The notes under the pieces: model-generated
Told to the model about the DNA's origin: nothing
The model's input: only the letters and a program-made list of their open reading frames with translations
Databases searched by the model: none
Translations under genes and position numbers: made by a program
In this document: positions 45,149 through 53,732 of the stretch, piece after piece
Layout of the letters: each line of letters begins with the position of its first letter
Numbering within the stretch: position 1 is the first letter of the stretch
Assembly (NCBI GenBank): GCA_900544685.1
Contig: UQWA01000019.1
Coordinates: 1 to 59,581, forward strand
Source of the DNA: an uncultured Lachnospiraceae bacterium
Lineage (GTDB): Bacteria; Bacillota; Clostridia; Lachnospirales; Lachnospiraceae
DNA length: 59,581 nucleotides
Direction: 5' to 3'

Positions 45149-47995
45149 TCATAAGTACTTCTTAATATATTTTCCGGTATAGGAGATTGGGCTCTCTGCC
45201 ACCTCTTCTGGCGTACCTCTGGCAATGACAGTTCCGCCACCGTCCCCGCCTTCCGGTCCGATATCAATGATATAATCTGCAGTCTTGATCACATCCAGAT
45301 TGTGCTCAATGACAACTACCGTATTGCCACCATCTGACAGGCGCTGAAGGATCTCAATCAGCTTGTGCACATCGGCAAAGTGAAGACCCGTGGTTGGCTC
45401 ATCCAGAATATAGATAGTCTTACCGGTGCTTCTGCGGCTCAGTTCAGTAGCAAGCTTTACACGCTGTGCCTCACCACCGGATAACTGGGTGGATGGCTGT
45501 CCTAATTTGATATAAGATAATCCCACATCATTTAAAGTCTCAATCTTTCTGCGGATAGACGGTACATGTTCAAAGAACTTCACAGCCTCTTCTACCGTCA
45601 TATTCAGCACATCGTAGATACTTTTTCCCTTGTATTTAACTTCCAGAGTCTCCCTGTTATAACGGCGTCCTTCGCAGACCTCGCATGGTACATATACATC
45701 TGGGAGGAAATTCATCTCGATCTTGATGATACCGTCTCCGGAGCAGGCTTCACATCTTCCACCCTTCACATTGAAGCTGAATCTGCCCTTACTGTACCCT
45801 CTTGCCTTGGCATCTGCCGTAGCAGCAAACAGATCGCGGATAGCATCAAACACACCAGTATAGGTGGCCGGATTGGAACGGGGGGTACGTCCAATCGGCG
45901 ACTGGTCAATGTTGATGATCTTATCTAACTGATCGGTTCCCTCAATCCGGTCATGATCTCCCGGTATAGTCCGTGCGCGGTTCAGTGTTTTCGCCAGACT
46001 CTTATATAAAATCTCATTAATCAGAGAACTTTTACCAGAACCGGATACTCCGGTTACACATGTAAGTACCCCCAGCGGAATCTCCACATCAATGTTCTTC
46101 AGGTTATTCTGTCTGGCTCCCACAATCTTGATAAAACCGGTCGGTGTTTTACGTACTTTCGGCACCGGTATCTGAAGTCTGCCGCTTAAATAAGCTCCTG
46201 TGACAGACTCCTCACACGCCATCAGTTCTTCTGCTGTTCCAGCAGCCACTACCTCACCGCCGTGCTCTCCTGCTCCCGGTCCGATATCCACGATATAATC
46301 TGCCTCTCTCATGGTATCTTCATCATGTTCTACCACAATCAGCGTATTGCCAAGGTCACGGAGACTCTTTAAGGTAGCCAGCAGTTTGTCATTATCCCTC
46401 TGATGAAGACCAATGCTCGGTTCATCCAGAATATAAGCAACGCCCACCAGCCCGGAACCAATCTGGGTAGCCAGACGGATACGCTGGGCTTCTCCACCGG
46501 ACAGACTTCCAGTATTTCGCGCCAATGTCAGATAATTCAGTCCTACATCCATCAGGAACTTTACTCTGGAACGAATCTCCTTTAACAGCAGCCTTCCGAT
46601 CAGCTCCTGCTGCTTCGTCAGAGTCAGATGCTCCATAAACTGCTGTAATTTATCAATGGAAAGTGTGGTTACTTCATAAATGTTCTTATCATTAATCGTC
46701 ACCGCCAGAGACGATGCCTTCAACCGCTGTCCCTTACAGGTCTTACAAGGAGTGATATTCATAAAGGTCTCATACTCTGCCTTGGAACTTTCTGATCCGG
46801 TCTCCCGGTATCTGCGCTCCACGTTCTTAATCAGCCCTTCAAAAGCCACATGATAGACGCCTTCTCCCCGCTGTCCCACATAATGCACATCCACCTCATG
46901 TCCATTCGTTCCATGGATCAGAATATCCCGGATCTTCTGTGGATAATCCTGATATGGGGTATCCAGACTAAAGTGATATTCTTCTGCCAGGGCATCCAAG
47001 ATGGCTCGTGTAAAACTGCCCTTATCCTTGCAGGACTGCCATCCCATGACAGCAATGGCACCTTCTTTGATACTTAAGGACTTGTCCGGTATCATCAGGT
47101 CTTCGTCAAACTCCATCCGGTATCCCAATCCATAACAGTCCGGGCAGGCACCAAACGGATTGTTAAAGGAAAAGCTTCGTGGTTCAATCTCATCCACACT
47201 GATTCCACAGTCCGGACAGGAAAAGCTCTGGCTGAAACTTAAGGTTCCCTGATCTGCCGCATCTACTACAACCAGTCCACCTGTCAGTGACATAACTGTC
47301 TCCAGCGAATCCGTCAGACGCTTCTCAATCCCCGGCTTGACAATCAGTCGGTCTACCACAATCTCAATGGTATGCTTCTTATTTTTTTCCAACTTAATGT
47401 CTTCTGACAGTTCATAGGTCAGACCATCGATCACTGCACGAACATATCCGTTCTTTCTTGCCTGCTCCAGAAGCTTGACATGCTCGCCCTTTCTTCCTCG
47501 TACCACCGGTGCCAAAAGCTGGATCTTCGTACGCTCTGGCAGCAGCATGATCTGGTCTACCATCTGGTCTACGGTCTGCTTCTTGATCTCTCTGCCACAG
47601 GACGGGCAGTGCGGTGTTCCGATTCTGGCATACAGCAGACGGAAATAATCATAGATCTCTGTCACAGTTCCCACTGTAGATCTTGGATTGCGGTTGGTGG
47701 ACTTCTGATCTATGGAAATAGCTGGTGGCAGTCCTTCGATGCTCTCCACATCCGGCTTTTCCATCTGTCCCAGAAACATTCTGGCATAAGAAGACAGGGA
47801 CTCCATATAGCGCCGCTGCCCCTCTGCATAGATGGTATCAAATGCCAGCGAAGACTTACCGGAACCGGACAGTCCAGTCAGCACTACCAACTTGTTTCTT
47901 GGAATATCCAGACTGATATTCTTCAGGTTATTCTCATTTGCCCCGCGAATCCGAATATATTGTTTTCTGTCTATCTTTTCTTTGTTATTGCTCAT
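45149..47995 (-). CDS. uvrA: excinuclease ABC subunit A
   Basis: Damage-recognition ATPase of nucleotide excision repair, 948 residues, full length. It has two ABC ATPase halves (GLSGSGKSSLAFDTIYAEGQ and GVSGSGKSSLINEIL), signature LSGGEAQRIRLATQIG and LSGGEAQRVKLATELS, and two zinc modules (CPSCGR; CEACSGDG...CEVCEGRR). The start overlaps the uvrB stop by ATGA, giving translational coupling. Confidence 0.98.
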   Translation of the reverse strand: MSNNKEKIDRKQYIRIRGANENNLKNISLDIPRNKLVVLTGLSGSGKSSLAFDTIYAEGQRRYMESLSSYARMFLGQMEKPDVESIEGLPPAISIDQKSTNRNPRSTVGTVTEIYDYFRLLYARIGTPHCPSCGREIKKQTVDQMVDQIMLLPERTKIQLLAPVVRGRKGEHVKLLEQARKNGYVRAVIDGLTYELSEDIKLEKNKKHTIEIVVDRLIVKPGIEKRLTDSLETVMSLTGGLVVVDAADQGTLSFSQSFSCPDCGISVDEIEPRSFSFNNPFGACPDCYGLGYRMEFDEDLMIPDKSLSIKEGAIAVMGWQSCKDKGSFTRAILDALAEEYHFSLDTPYQDYPQKIRDILIHGTNGHEVDVHYVGQRGEGVYHVAFEGLIKNVERRYRETGSESSKAEYETFMNITPCKTCKGQRLKASSLAVTINDKNIYEVTTLSIDKLQQFMEHLTLTKQQELIGRLLLKEIRSRVKFLMDVGLNYLTLARNTGSLSGGEAQRIRLATQIGSGLVGVAYILDEPSIGLHQRDNDKLLATLKSLRDLGNTLIVVEHDEDTMREADYIVDIGPGAGEHGGEVVAAGTAEELMACEESVTGAYLSGRLQIPVPKVRKTPTGFIKIVGARQNNLKNIDVEIPLGVLTCVTGVSGSGKSSLINEILYKSLAKTLNRARTIPGDHDRIEGTDQLDKIINIDQSPIGRTPRSNPATYTGVFDAIRDLFAATADAKARGYSKGRFSFNVKGGRCEACSGDGIIKIEMNFLPDVYVPCEVCEGRRYNRETLEVKYKGKSIYDVLNMTVEEAVKFFEHVPSIRRKIETLNDVGLSYIKLGQPSTQLSGGEAQRVKLATELSRRSTGKTIYILDEPTTGLHFADVHKLIEILQRLSDGGNTVVVIEHNLDVIKTADYIIDIGPEGGDGGGTVIARGTPEEVAESPISYTGKYIKKYL

Positions 47996-49983
47996 TCTTC
48001 CTCCAGTTCCTGCAGGTGCTTCTTCAGGTCAATCATCTTATCCCGCAGTTCCATCGCAGCTTCAAAATTCAATTCTGCGGCTGCTTTCTTCATCTGTTTT
48101 TCTACCTTTCCGATCAGTTTTTCCAGATCCTTTCTGCTCATGGATTCTGGATCTACCTCATGATCCTGTTCTTCCTTGGCTACTGCCTTGGAGATGCTGA
48201 TCAGATCACGGACAGCCTTGCGCACCGTCTGCGGTGTAATGCCATGTTCTTCATTATATGCTTCCTGAACAGCCCTTCTTCGATTGGTCTCCTCAATGGC
48301 AATCTTCATGGAATCCGTCATTATATCAGCATACATAATGACGTGACCGTCCGCATTTCTTGCCGCACGGCCAATGGTCTGGATCAGGGATGTAGCTGAA
48401 CGCAAGAATCCCTCTTTATCTGCATCCAGGATCGCCACCAGCGTAATCTCCGGTATATCCAGTCCCTCTCGCAGCAGATTGATTCCTACCAGTACATCAA
48501 AGACATCCAGACGCATATCACGGATAATCTCAGTACGTTCCAGTGTGTCCACATCCGAATGCAGATAACGCACCCTGATACCAATCTCCCTCAGATATGA
48601 CGTCAGATCTTCCGCCATCCGCTTGGTCAGTGTAGTAATCAGCACTTTGTTTTTCGCTGCTATCTCTTTATTAATCTCTCCCACCAGATCATCAATCTGA
48701 CCTTCTACCGGTCGCACATCCACCTTCGGATCCAACAGACCTGTCGGACGAATGATCTGTTCCGCACGAAGCATCTCATGCTCTTCTTCATAATTGCCCG
48801 GTGTGGCAGATACAAATAATATCTGATCTATCTTACTTTCAAACTCCTGAAAGTTCAACGGTCTGTTGTCCAGTGCTGACGGCAGGCGGAAGCCATAATC
48901 CACCAGTGTGGTCTTTCTGGAACGGTCGCCGGAATACATGGCTCCGATCTGCGGGATGGTCTTATGGGACTCATCGATCATAATCAGAAAATCATCCGGG
49001 AAATAGTCAATCAGTGTGTGTGGTGGTACTCCCGGCTCCAGTCCCGCCAGATGTCGGGAATAGTTCTCGATACCGGAGCAGAAACCTGTCTCCCGCATCA
49101 TCTCGATATCAAAATTTGTCCGCTCTGCAATACGCTGAGCTTCCAGAAGCTTATCGTTACTCTTAAAATATTCCAGCCGCTCTGCCAGTTCTTCCTCTAT
49201 ATGCTTCGTAGCTTCCAGCATCTTATCCATCGGAACTACATAATGGGATGCCGGAAAGATGGCTACATGTTCCAGACGGTTGCGTATCTCACCGGTAAGC
49301 ACATCGAACTCTGTAATCCGGTCTACCTCATCTCCGAAGAACTCAATACGGATGGCTGTCTCCGATGCATTCGCCGGAATCACCTCCAGCACATCCCCAT
49401 GTACCCGGAAGGTACCACGCTTGAAGTCAATCTCGTTCCGATCATACTGCATATCAATCAGCTTACGGATCACATCATCCCTGTCCTTTTCCATACCTGG
49501 GCGCAGGGACACTACCATGTTCTTGTAGTCCACTGGGCTTCCCAGTCCATAAATACAGGATACGGAAGCCACAATGATCACATCTTTACGTTCTGCCAGT
49601 GCTGTCGTCGCTGAAAGACGCAGCTTATCAATCTCATCATTAATCGAAGAATCCTTGGCAATATAGGTATCTGAAGACGGCACATAAGCCTCCGGCTGAT
49701 AATAATCATAATAGGATACAAAATATTCTACCGCATTATGCGGAAAAAATTCTTTAAACTCCCCGTATAACTGAGCCGCCAGGGTCTTGTTATGGGCAAT
49801 GATCAACGTCGGCTTATTCATCTGCTGGATAACATTTGCCATGGTAAAAGTCTTACCGGAGCCAGTCACACCCAGAAGCGTCTCACACTGATTCCCCTCC
49901 TTGAAGCCCTTCACCAGTTCAGCAATTGCCTGAGGCTGGTCACCGGTTGGCTGGTACTCAGAAACTAATTCAAAATGATCCAT
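47992..49983 (-). CDS. uvrB: excinuclease ABC subunit B
   Basis: The 663-residue UvrB helicase-like protein. It has Walker A LLGVTGSGKTFTMANV, the beta-hairpin YYDYYQPEAYVPSSDTYI, DEXH-type IDESH, motif VI QTIGRAARN and a C-terminal UvrC-binding domain (LIGKVEKQMKKAAAELNFEAAMELRDKM). A TTGACA -35-like box lies upstream on the minus strand near 50030, with a weak -10. It heads the uvrB-uvrA operon right after the CRISPR terminator. Confidence 0.98.
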   Translation of the reverse strand: MDHFELVSEYQPTGDQPQAIAELVKGFKEGNQCETLLGVTGSGKTFTMANVIQQMNKPTLIIAHNKTLAAQLYGEFKEFFPHNAVEYFVSYYDYYQPEAYVPSSDTYIAKDSSINDEIDKLRLSATTALAERKDVIIVASVSCIYGLGSPVDYKNMVVSLRPGMEKDRDDVIRKLIDMQYDRNEIDFKRGTFRVHGDVLEVIPANASETAIRIEFFGDEVDRITEFDVLTGEIRNRLEHVAIFPASHYVVPMDKMLEATKHIEEELAERLEYFKSNDKLLEAQRIAERTNFDIEMMRETGFCSGIENYSRHLAGLEPGVPPHTLIDYFPDDFLIMIDESHKTIPQIGAMYSGDRSRKTTLVDYGFRLPSALDNRPLNFQEFESKIDQILFVSATPGNYEEEHEMLRAEQIIRPTGLLDPKVDVRPVEGQIDDLVGEINKEIAAKNKVLITTLTKRMAEDLTSYLREIGIRVRYLHSDVDTLERTEIIRDMRLDVFDVLVGINLLREGLDIPEITLVAILDADKEGFLRSATSLIQTIGRAARNADGHVIMYADIMTDSMKIAIEETNRRRAVQEAYNEEHGITPQTVRKAVRDLISISKAVAKEEQDHEVDPESMSRKDLEKLIGKVEKQMKKAAAELNFEAAMELRDKMIDLKKHLQELEEE

Positions 49984-50051
49984 AGTACACTTCCTTATTC
50001 ATACTTTCATTCTTATTAGCTTTGCTACCTGTCAAGTATATCATTCCTTAT

Positions 50052-50087
50052 AAAAAAAGTACAGAACAAATCGAATGTCTGTTCTGT
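50052..50087 (-). terminator. terminator at the distal end of the CRISPR array
   Basis: A perfect 8-bp stem (ACAGAACA / TGTTCTGT, 11-nt loop) is followed on the minus strand by ACTTTTTTT. It would stop the pre-crRNA before uvrB. On the plus strand a T-run also follows, so it may act both ways. Confidence 0.7.
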
Positions 50088-50096
50088 TCTTTTTTA

Positions 50097-50642
50097 GTTT
50101 CCACGTGGGGAACGACAAGTGAAGACTATTACAAGGCAGATGATCTGGTGGATTTCATTCCACGTTCCCGCGTGGGGAACGACGTATGATTCCGGAGGAT
50201 ACAACTGGCAGATGTTATTTCAATCCACGTTCCCGCGTGGGGAACGACCAAGATATGCTGGAACAATAAAATTTTGTATACTATTTCAATCCACGTTCCC
50301 GCGTGGGGAACGACATATCATCCATGTACTGTACCACTTCTGGCCATATTTCAATCCACGTTCCCGCGTGGGGAACGACGGCCAAGGCAGAAGCTGACAG
50401 ACGTAGAGATGAGATTTCAATCCACGTTCCCGCGTGGGGAACGACCCACCAGAGCCACCAGAACCGCCATTTCCAGATATTTCAATCCACGTTCCCGCGT
50501 GGGGAACGACGCAACGTCTATCAGAGTAGCGTCGGACTGTGTGCTATTTCAATCCACGTTCCCGCGTGGGGAACGACCTTGCTGAGATTTTTTTCCTCTT
50601 TTTTCGCGATATTTCAATCCACGTTCCCGCGTGGGGAACGAC
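50097..50642 (-). CRISPR. type I-C CRISPR array, eight full repeats plus one degenerate repeat
   Basis: Eight 32-bp repeats begin at 50152, 50217, 50283, 50348, 50414, 50479, 50546 and 50611, separated by 33-35 bp spacers. Read on the minus strand (the transcribed direction, same as cas), each repeat starts GTC, forms the stem CGTTCCC/GGGAACG and ends in the 11-nt handle TGGATTGAAAT, the type I-C pattern. The repeat at 50152 has one A-to-T change. A ninth, truncated copy at about 50097-50116 has lost about 8 bp of the stem, marking the old end; this gives eight spacers. The spacer at 50446-50478 reads as a Gly/Ser-rich coding stretch, as in phage tail proteins. Confidence 0.98.
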
Positions 50643-50813
50643 AGCAATATTGACTCAAAACTATTTTCTTTTTTGAATAATATTGTACTTTTATCCCAAT
50701 TTGCCACTATATTTTTCTTATAATGAATTATTTTCAATGGCAAATTGAATTTTTTCTGGTGCGAATCTCCCTGCATTTTTATGTTTGCTATACATTCGCA
50801 CCAGAAATAGATG
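50643..50813 (-). promoter_or_regulatory. CRISPR leader with two perfect inverted repeats
   Basis: This 171-bp A+T-rich stretch separates cas2 from the first repeat. It contains a 13-bp inverted repeat, TTCTGGTGCGAAT / ATTCGCACCAGAA (50754-50766 and 50794-50806), directly after the cas2 stop. A second 10-bp one, CAATTTGCCA / TGGCAAATTG (50697-50706 and 50738-50747), is nearer the array. A leader should hold the array promoter and the integration signals; I could not assign a clear -35/-10 pair. Confidence 0.75.
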
Positions 50814-51104
50814 TTACAATATCAAAGGCTGATCTACTGCATTTCCACGATCTACTCCTATATGATCTACCTTTGTTTCATATTTATTTCCAAGATAGTA
50901 AAATCTCAAGCTATCTACTTCCTCATCGATGGTATCCGCTAACATAGCTTTGAGCATTACACTTTGCGCCTGATCAACGATACATTCAAATACCGAATTT
51001 TGAACTCGACGTCCATAATTTTCACATTGCTTTGCAACTTTTCTTAATCGTTTTCGTCCTGCTGCTGTTTCAGTATTTACATCATAAGTTATTAATACCA
51101 ACAT
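50814..51104 (-). CDS. cas2: Cas2
   Basis: Adaptation-complex subunit of 96 residues. It starts MLVLITYDVNTET, with the ferredoxin-like first strand and the conserved Asp8, then RLRKVAKQCENYGRRVQNSVFEC. It is the cas gene nearest the array and lies 11 bp after the broken cas1. It forms the Cas1-Cas2 integrase core, so here it lacks a working partner unless Cas1 is supplied elsewhere. Confidence 0.95.
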   Translation of the reverse strand: MLVLITYDVNTETAAGRKRLRKVAKQCENYGRRVQNSVFECIVDQAQSVMLKAMLADTIDEEVDSLRFYYLGNKYETKVDHIGVDRGNAVDQPLIL

Positions 51105-51115
51105 CTATTGCCACC

Positions 51116-52148
51116 TCATTTCCAGAGAAATACAGGATATCCGTCCAGATCTCCTCTCAGATATCGCGCAAGAAGCATTGCCTGTACATAAGGTAGCATC
51201 CCCCACTCTACTTTTTCTTTCAAAAATGGATGCGTTATTACTTCCTTTTTCTTATTTTGCCACTCAATCAATATCTTCTTTCTCAATTCATCATCCATCA
51301 TGACTGCACCATTTTCTTTTTTTGAAAAATTGGACGCTTTCACGATCTTTTTATTGATCAGCGACAATACAAACCGGTCTGCATATACGCTTCGAAATTC
51401 TTCTATCAAATCCAGCGCCAGCGATGCTCTTCCAGGTCTGTCTGTGTGTAAATATCCAACATAAGGATCCAAACACCTCTAATACAGAAACAATTTGATT
51501 TGTTAACAGTGTGTATACAAACGATAACATTGCATTCACATTATCTAATGGTGGCCGCTTATTTCTTCCCTGAAATACAAAATCTCTTTTTTGCTGCAAT
51601 ATCAATTCATTAAATACTCCAAAATATACACTTGCAGACTCACCTTCATATCCTCTAAGCTGATCTTTTGATTCTGCATTTTGAATATAATCCAGAGAAT
51701 TTTTCAATTGTACAGATGCTTCTCTGACTTTGTCCACATCTATCTGCATTCCATGATCTCGAATTGCTCTTTCCAGCACCCACCTTGCATTATACACCTT
51801 TCCTGCAATGCAATTCTTCGCTATTTCAAGGCTGATTGTTTCATCCTTACTGCCTGCATATTGCTGTTCCCGCAAAAGGACATTTCCTCTTATTTTTCCA
51901 GTAACCCGTGCCAAAAAATTTCCCTGTGGAGATAAATAGCAAATTGGAATATTTCGCTGCATACATGCTCCCATTAATGCCGGGCTTGTTCCACGGTATC
52001 CAAAAGAAATAATTCCATCCAGATTATGCAGCGGCACTCTTCCTGTTTCTTTTTGATCTTCGTATACAACAATATTTTCTCCATCAAGCCCCAAATAACT
52101 ATTTTCAGATGTAATATACAATGTATTTAACAGTTTTTTCATGCTCAC
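51116..52148 (-). pseudogene. cas1: frameshifted Cas1 (apparent 5-bp deletion)
   Basis: Type I-C Cas1 split into two frames. The first frame (52148-51351) keeps residues 1-227, including E168 in GYEGESASVYF, then runs out of frame. The second frame (to 51116) resumes at LDPYVGYLHTDRPGRASLALDLIEEF, which holds the catalytic His and acidic residues. At the junction the DNA reads GTGTTTGGATCC. Restoring one extra TTTGG (giving TTTGGTTTGG) would join the frames as LEVFGLDPYVG and yield 345 codons, the normal type I-C length. This points to a slippage deletion of one copy of a 5-bp tandem repeat, or less likely a sequencing error. The start overlaps the cas4 stop (ATGA). Confidence 0.93.
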
Positions 52149-52804
52149 TCCTCCCTAAGTGCTTTAGATATATAGGAAGATACTGTCATTGTTTTTTCCA
52201 GCTCAGGCATGCATATTTCTTTTAAAGAACAAGACGTGCACATCTTGTTTTTTTTCACCTTAGGTGTATATCCTCTCTTAAAATACTGATGCATTTCCTC
52301 CAACATCTTTTTTACTTCATCTCGCAGCTCCTGTGAAAATTCGACAGCTTCTCTCCGTCTTGTCTCTCCATAGAAAATAGCACCTTCTGTTATCTCTGTA
52401 GAAAACATCTCTTCCAAGCACATCGCCTGTGCTGTAAGCTGCAGCTGGTCTTCCTCTGACGTCTTGGGTTTGCCTTTTTTATATTCCACAGGAAAGACTG
52501 AATACAGCCCACGATGTCCGAACAGGGTAACTCCATCTTCACATTTGTGAAATTCTACCGCATCACATTCCCCACTGATTCCCAATGTTCTGGATGCTAT
52601 CGGCAGTGCCCGGACAATAAGTGTATCCTTTCGTTTTTCCTTTATACCAGAATCATGCACTTTCTTATGCATCAATTCTCCTACCACGGTATGTACATTT
52701 TCTGCCCATTGCTGTTCCAGATGAATCAGTGCCCACTGCCTTTTACAAAATTTAAAATGCTGTATTCCTGATAACATTAAATATTCATCTTCGTTGTATT
52801 CCAT
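52145..52804 (-). CDS. cas4: Cas4 nuclease
   Basis: RecB-like exonuclease that trims prespacers and reads the PAM, 219 residues from the chosen start. Four cysteines for an iron-sulfur cluster are visible: C20 (FKFCKRQW) and the C-terminal CTSCSLKEIC. The nuclease motif has GECDAVEF and VEYKKGK. The ATG at 52804 overlaps the cas7 stop (TGATG), and is preferred over a longer frame to 52843 that would extend into cas7. With Cas1 broken its adaptation role is idle. Confidence 0.93.
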   Translation of the reverse strand: MEYNEDEYLMLSGIQHFKFCKRQWALIHLEQQWAENVHTVVGELMHKKVHDSGIKEKRKDTLIVRALPIASRTLGISGECDAVEFHKCEDGVTLFGHRGLYSVFPVEYKKGKPKTSEEDQLQLTAQAMCLEEMFSTEITEGAIFYGETRRREAVEFSQELRDEVKKMLEEMHQYFKRGYTPKVKKNKMCTSCSLKEICMPELEKTMTVSSYISKALREE

Positions 52805-53718
52805 CAAATCATCCTTTTCACTTCTACAGACTCCGGAATGCATTCATTATGAATGGTTACTGTATAATCCTGATACTTTCTTGGATACTCTACTCCTTCA
52901 TTTTTCTTAACTTCTACTGCATCAAATAATTTATATGCCGGACAATCTCCCAGTTCTTTACTGTGTTTAAAAACGACTAATTCTCGAACTGCCATTTTTC
53001 CTCTTGCTGCCGAATGATCATTTTCAAACATATTCACAATTGCATCCCATAAAAGTTCCAGATCATCCTCTGAAAAACCAGTTACTCTTCTTGCCAGATT
53101 TGCTGAAATATACCCTTCTGCACGATACAGGCCATATGGGACGATACTTTTTCTTCCCATTTCTGTACTCTTGTTTTCCGCATCCTTCTCTGTTGTTATA
53201 GCAACTCTTGTAATGGTCACTTCCTGGCTTATGATAGGATCAATACTTCTTGCAAAACCGATCTGTACCGGTCCTCTCACCTGTCCACAATTTAAATTCT
53301 TTTCTTTCACAAAAGTCGTCATAACCGCTCCAAATGTTCGAATATCATAAAAATTCTTACACATAAAATCTTTTAATTTGATGTTAATATCTGGATCTGT
53401 TTTCTTCAATTTTTCGATTGCTGTAGATACTTTTTTTTCATCTGTTTCATTAATTCCTATACTTTTATACGCTTCCTTATCACTTCGATTAAGCGGTATA
53501 TTTTCTTTTATGTAAATTCTGTATCCTATTTCGTCTTCTTTTACCATTTCTACATAATTTCGTATTTTACGTTTTAAGCATACATCTGTAATTAATCCTA
53601 ACCCACTTTCAGGATCTACTCTTGGCATATTACCAGCATCTGGATCTCCGTTAGGATTTCCATTTTCTACATCAAATAAGATTATAAACTCATAACGATT
53701 TTTTATTACTTCTCCCAT
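52804..53718 (-). CDS. cas7: Cas7 (Csd2), type I-C Cascade backbone
   Basis: A 304-residue Cas7/Csd2 protein, several copies of which coat the crRNA spacer. The start reads RYEFIILFDVENGNPNGDPDAGNMPR, a family hallmark, and QVRGPVQIGFARSIDPI follows later. RBS GGAGG precedes the ATG. It lies 14 bp after cas8c. Confidence 0.96.
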   Translation of the reverse strand: MGEVIKNRYEFIILFDVENGNPNGDPDAGNMPRVDPESGLGLITDVCLKRKIRNYVEMVKEDEIGYRIYIKENIPLNRSDKEAYKSIGINETDEKKVSTAIEKLKKTDPDINIKLKDFMCKNFYDIRTFGAVMTTFVKEKNLNCGQVRGPVQIGFARSIDPIISQEVTITRVAITTEKDAENKSTEMGRKSIVPYGLYRAEGYISANLARRVTGFSEDDLELLWDAIVNMFENDHSAARGKMAVRELVVFKHSKELGDCPAYKLFDAVEVKKNEGVEYPRKYQDYTVTIHNECIPESVEVKRMI

Positions 53719-53732
53719 TTATTTTTCCTCCA

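Noticed and set aside
50119..50653. Several overlapping open frames reading through the CRISPR array.
   Set aside because: They consist of translated repeats (FQSTFPRGERR and similar) and are not genes.
51351..51480. Programmed frameshifting in cas1.
   Set aside because: No slippery heptamer is present, and the missing 5 bp would need a five-base slip; a lost TTTGG copy explains the break better.
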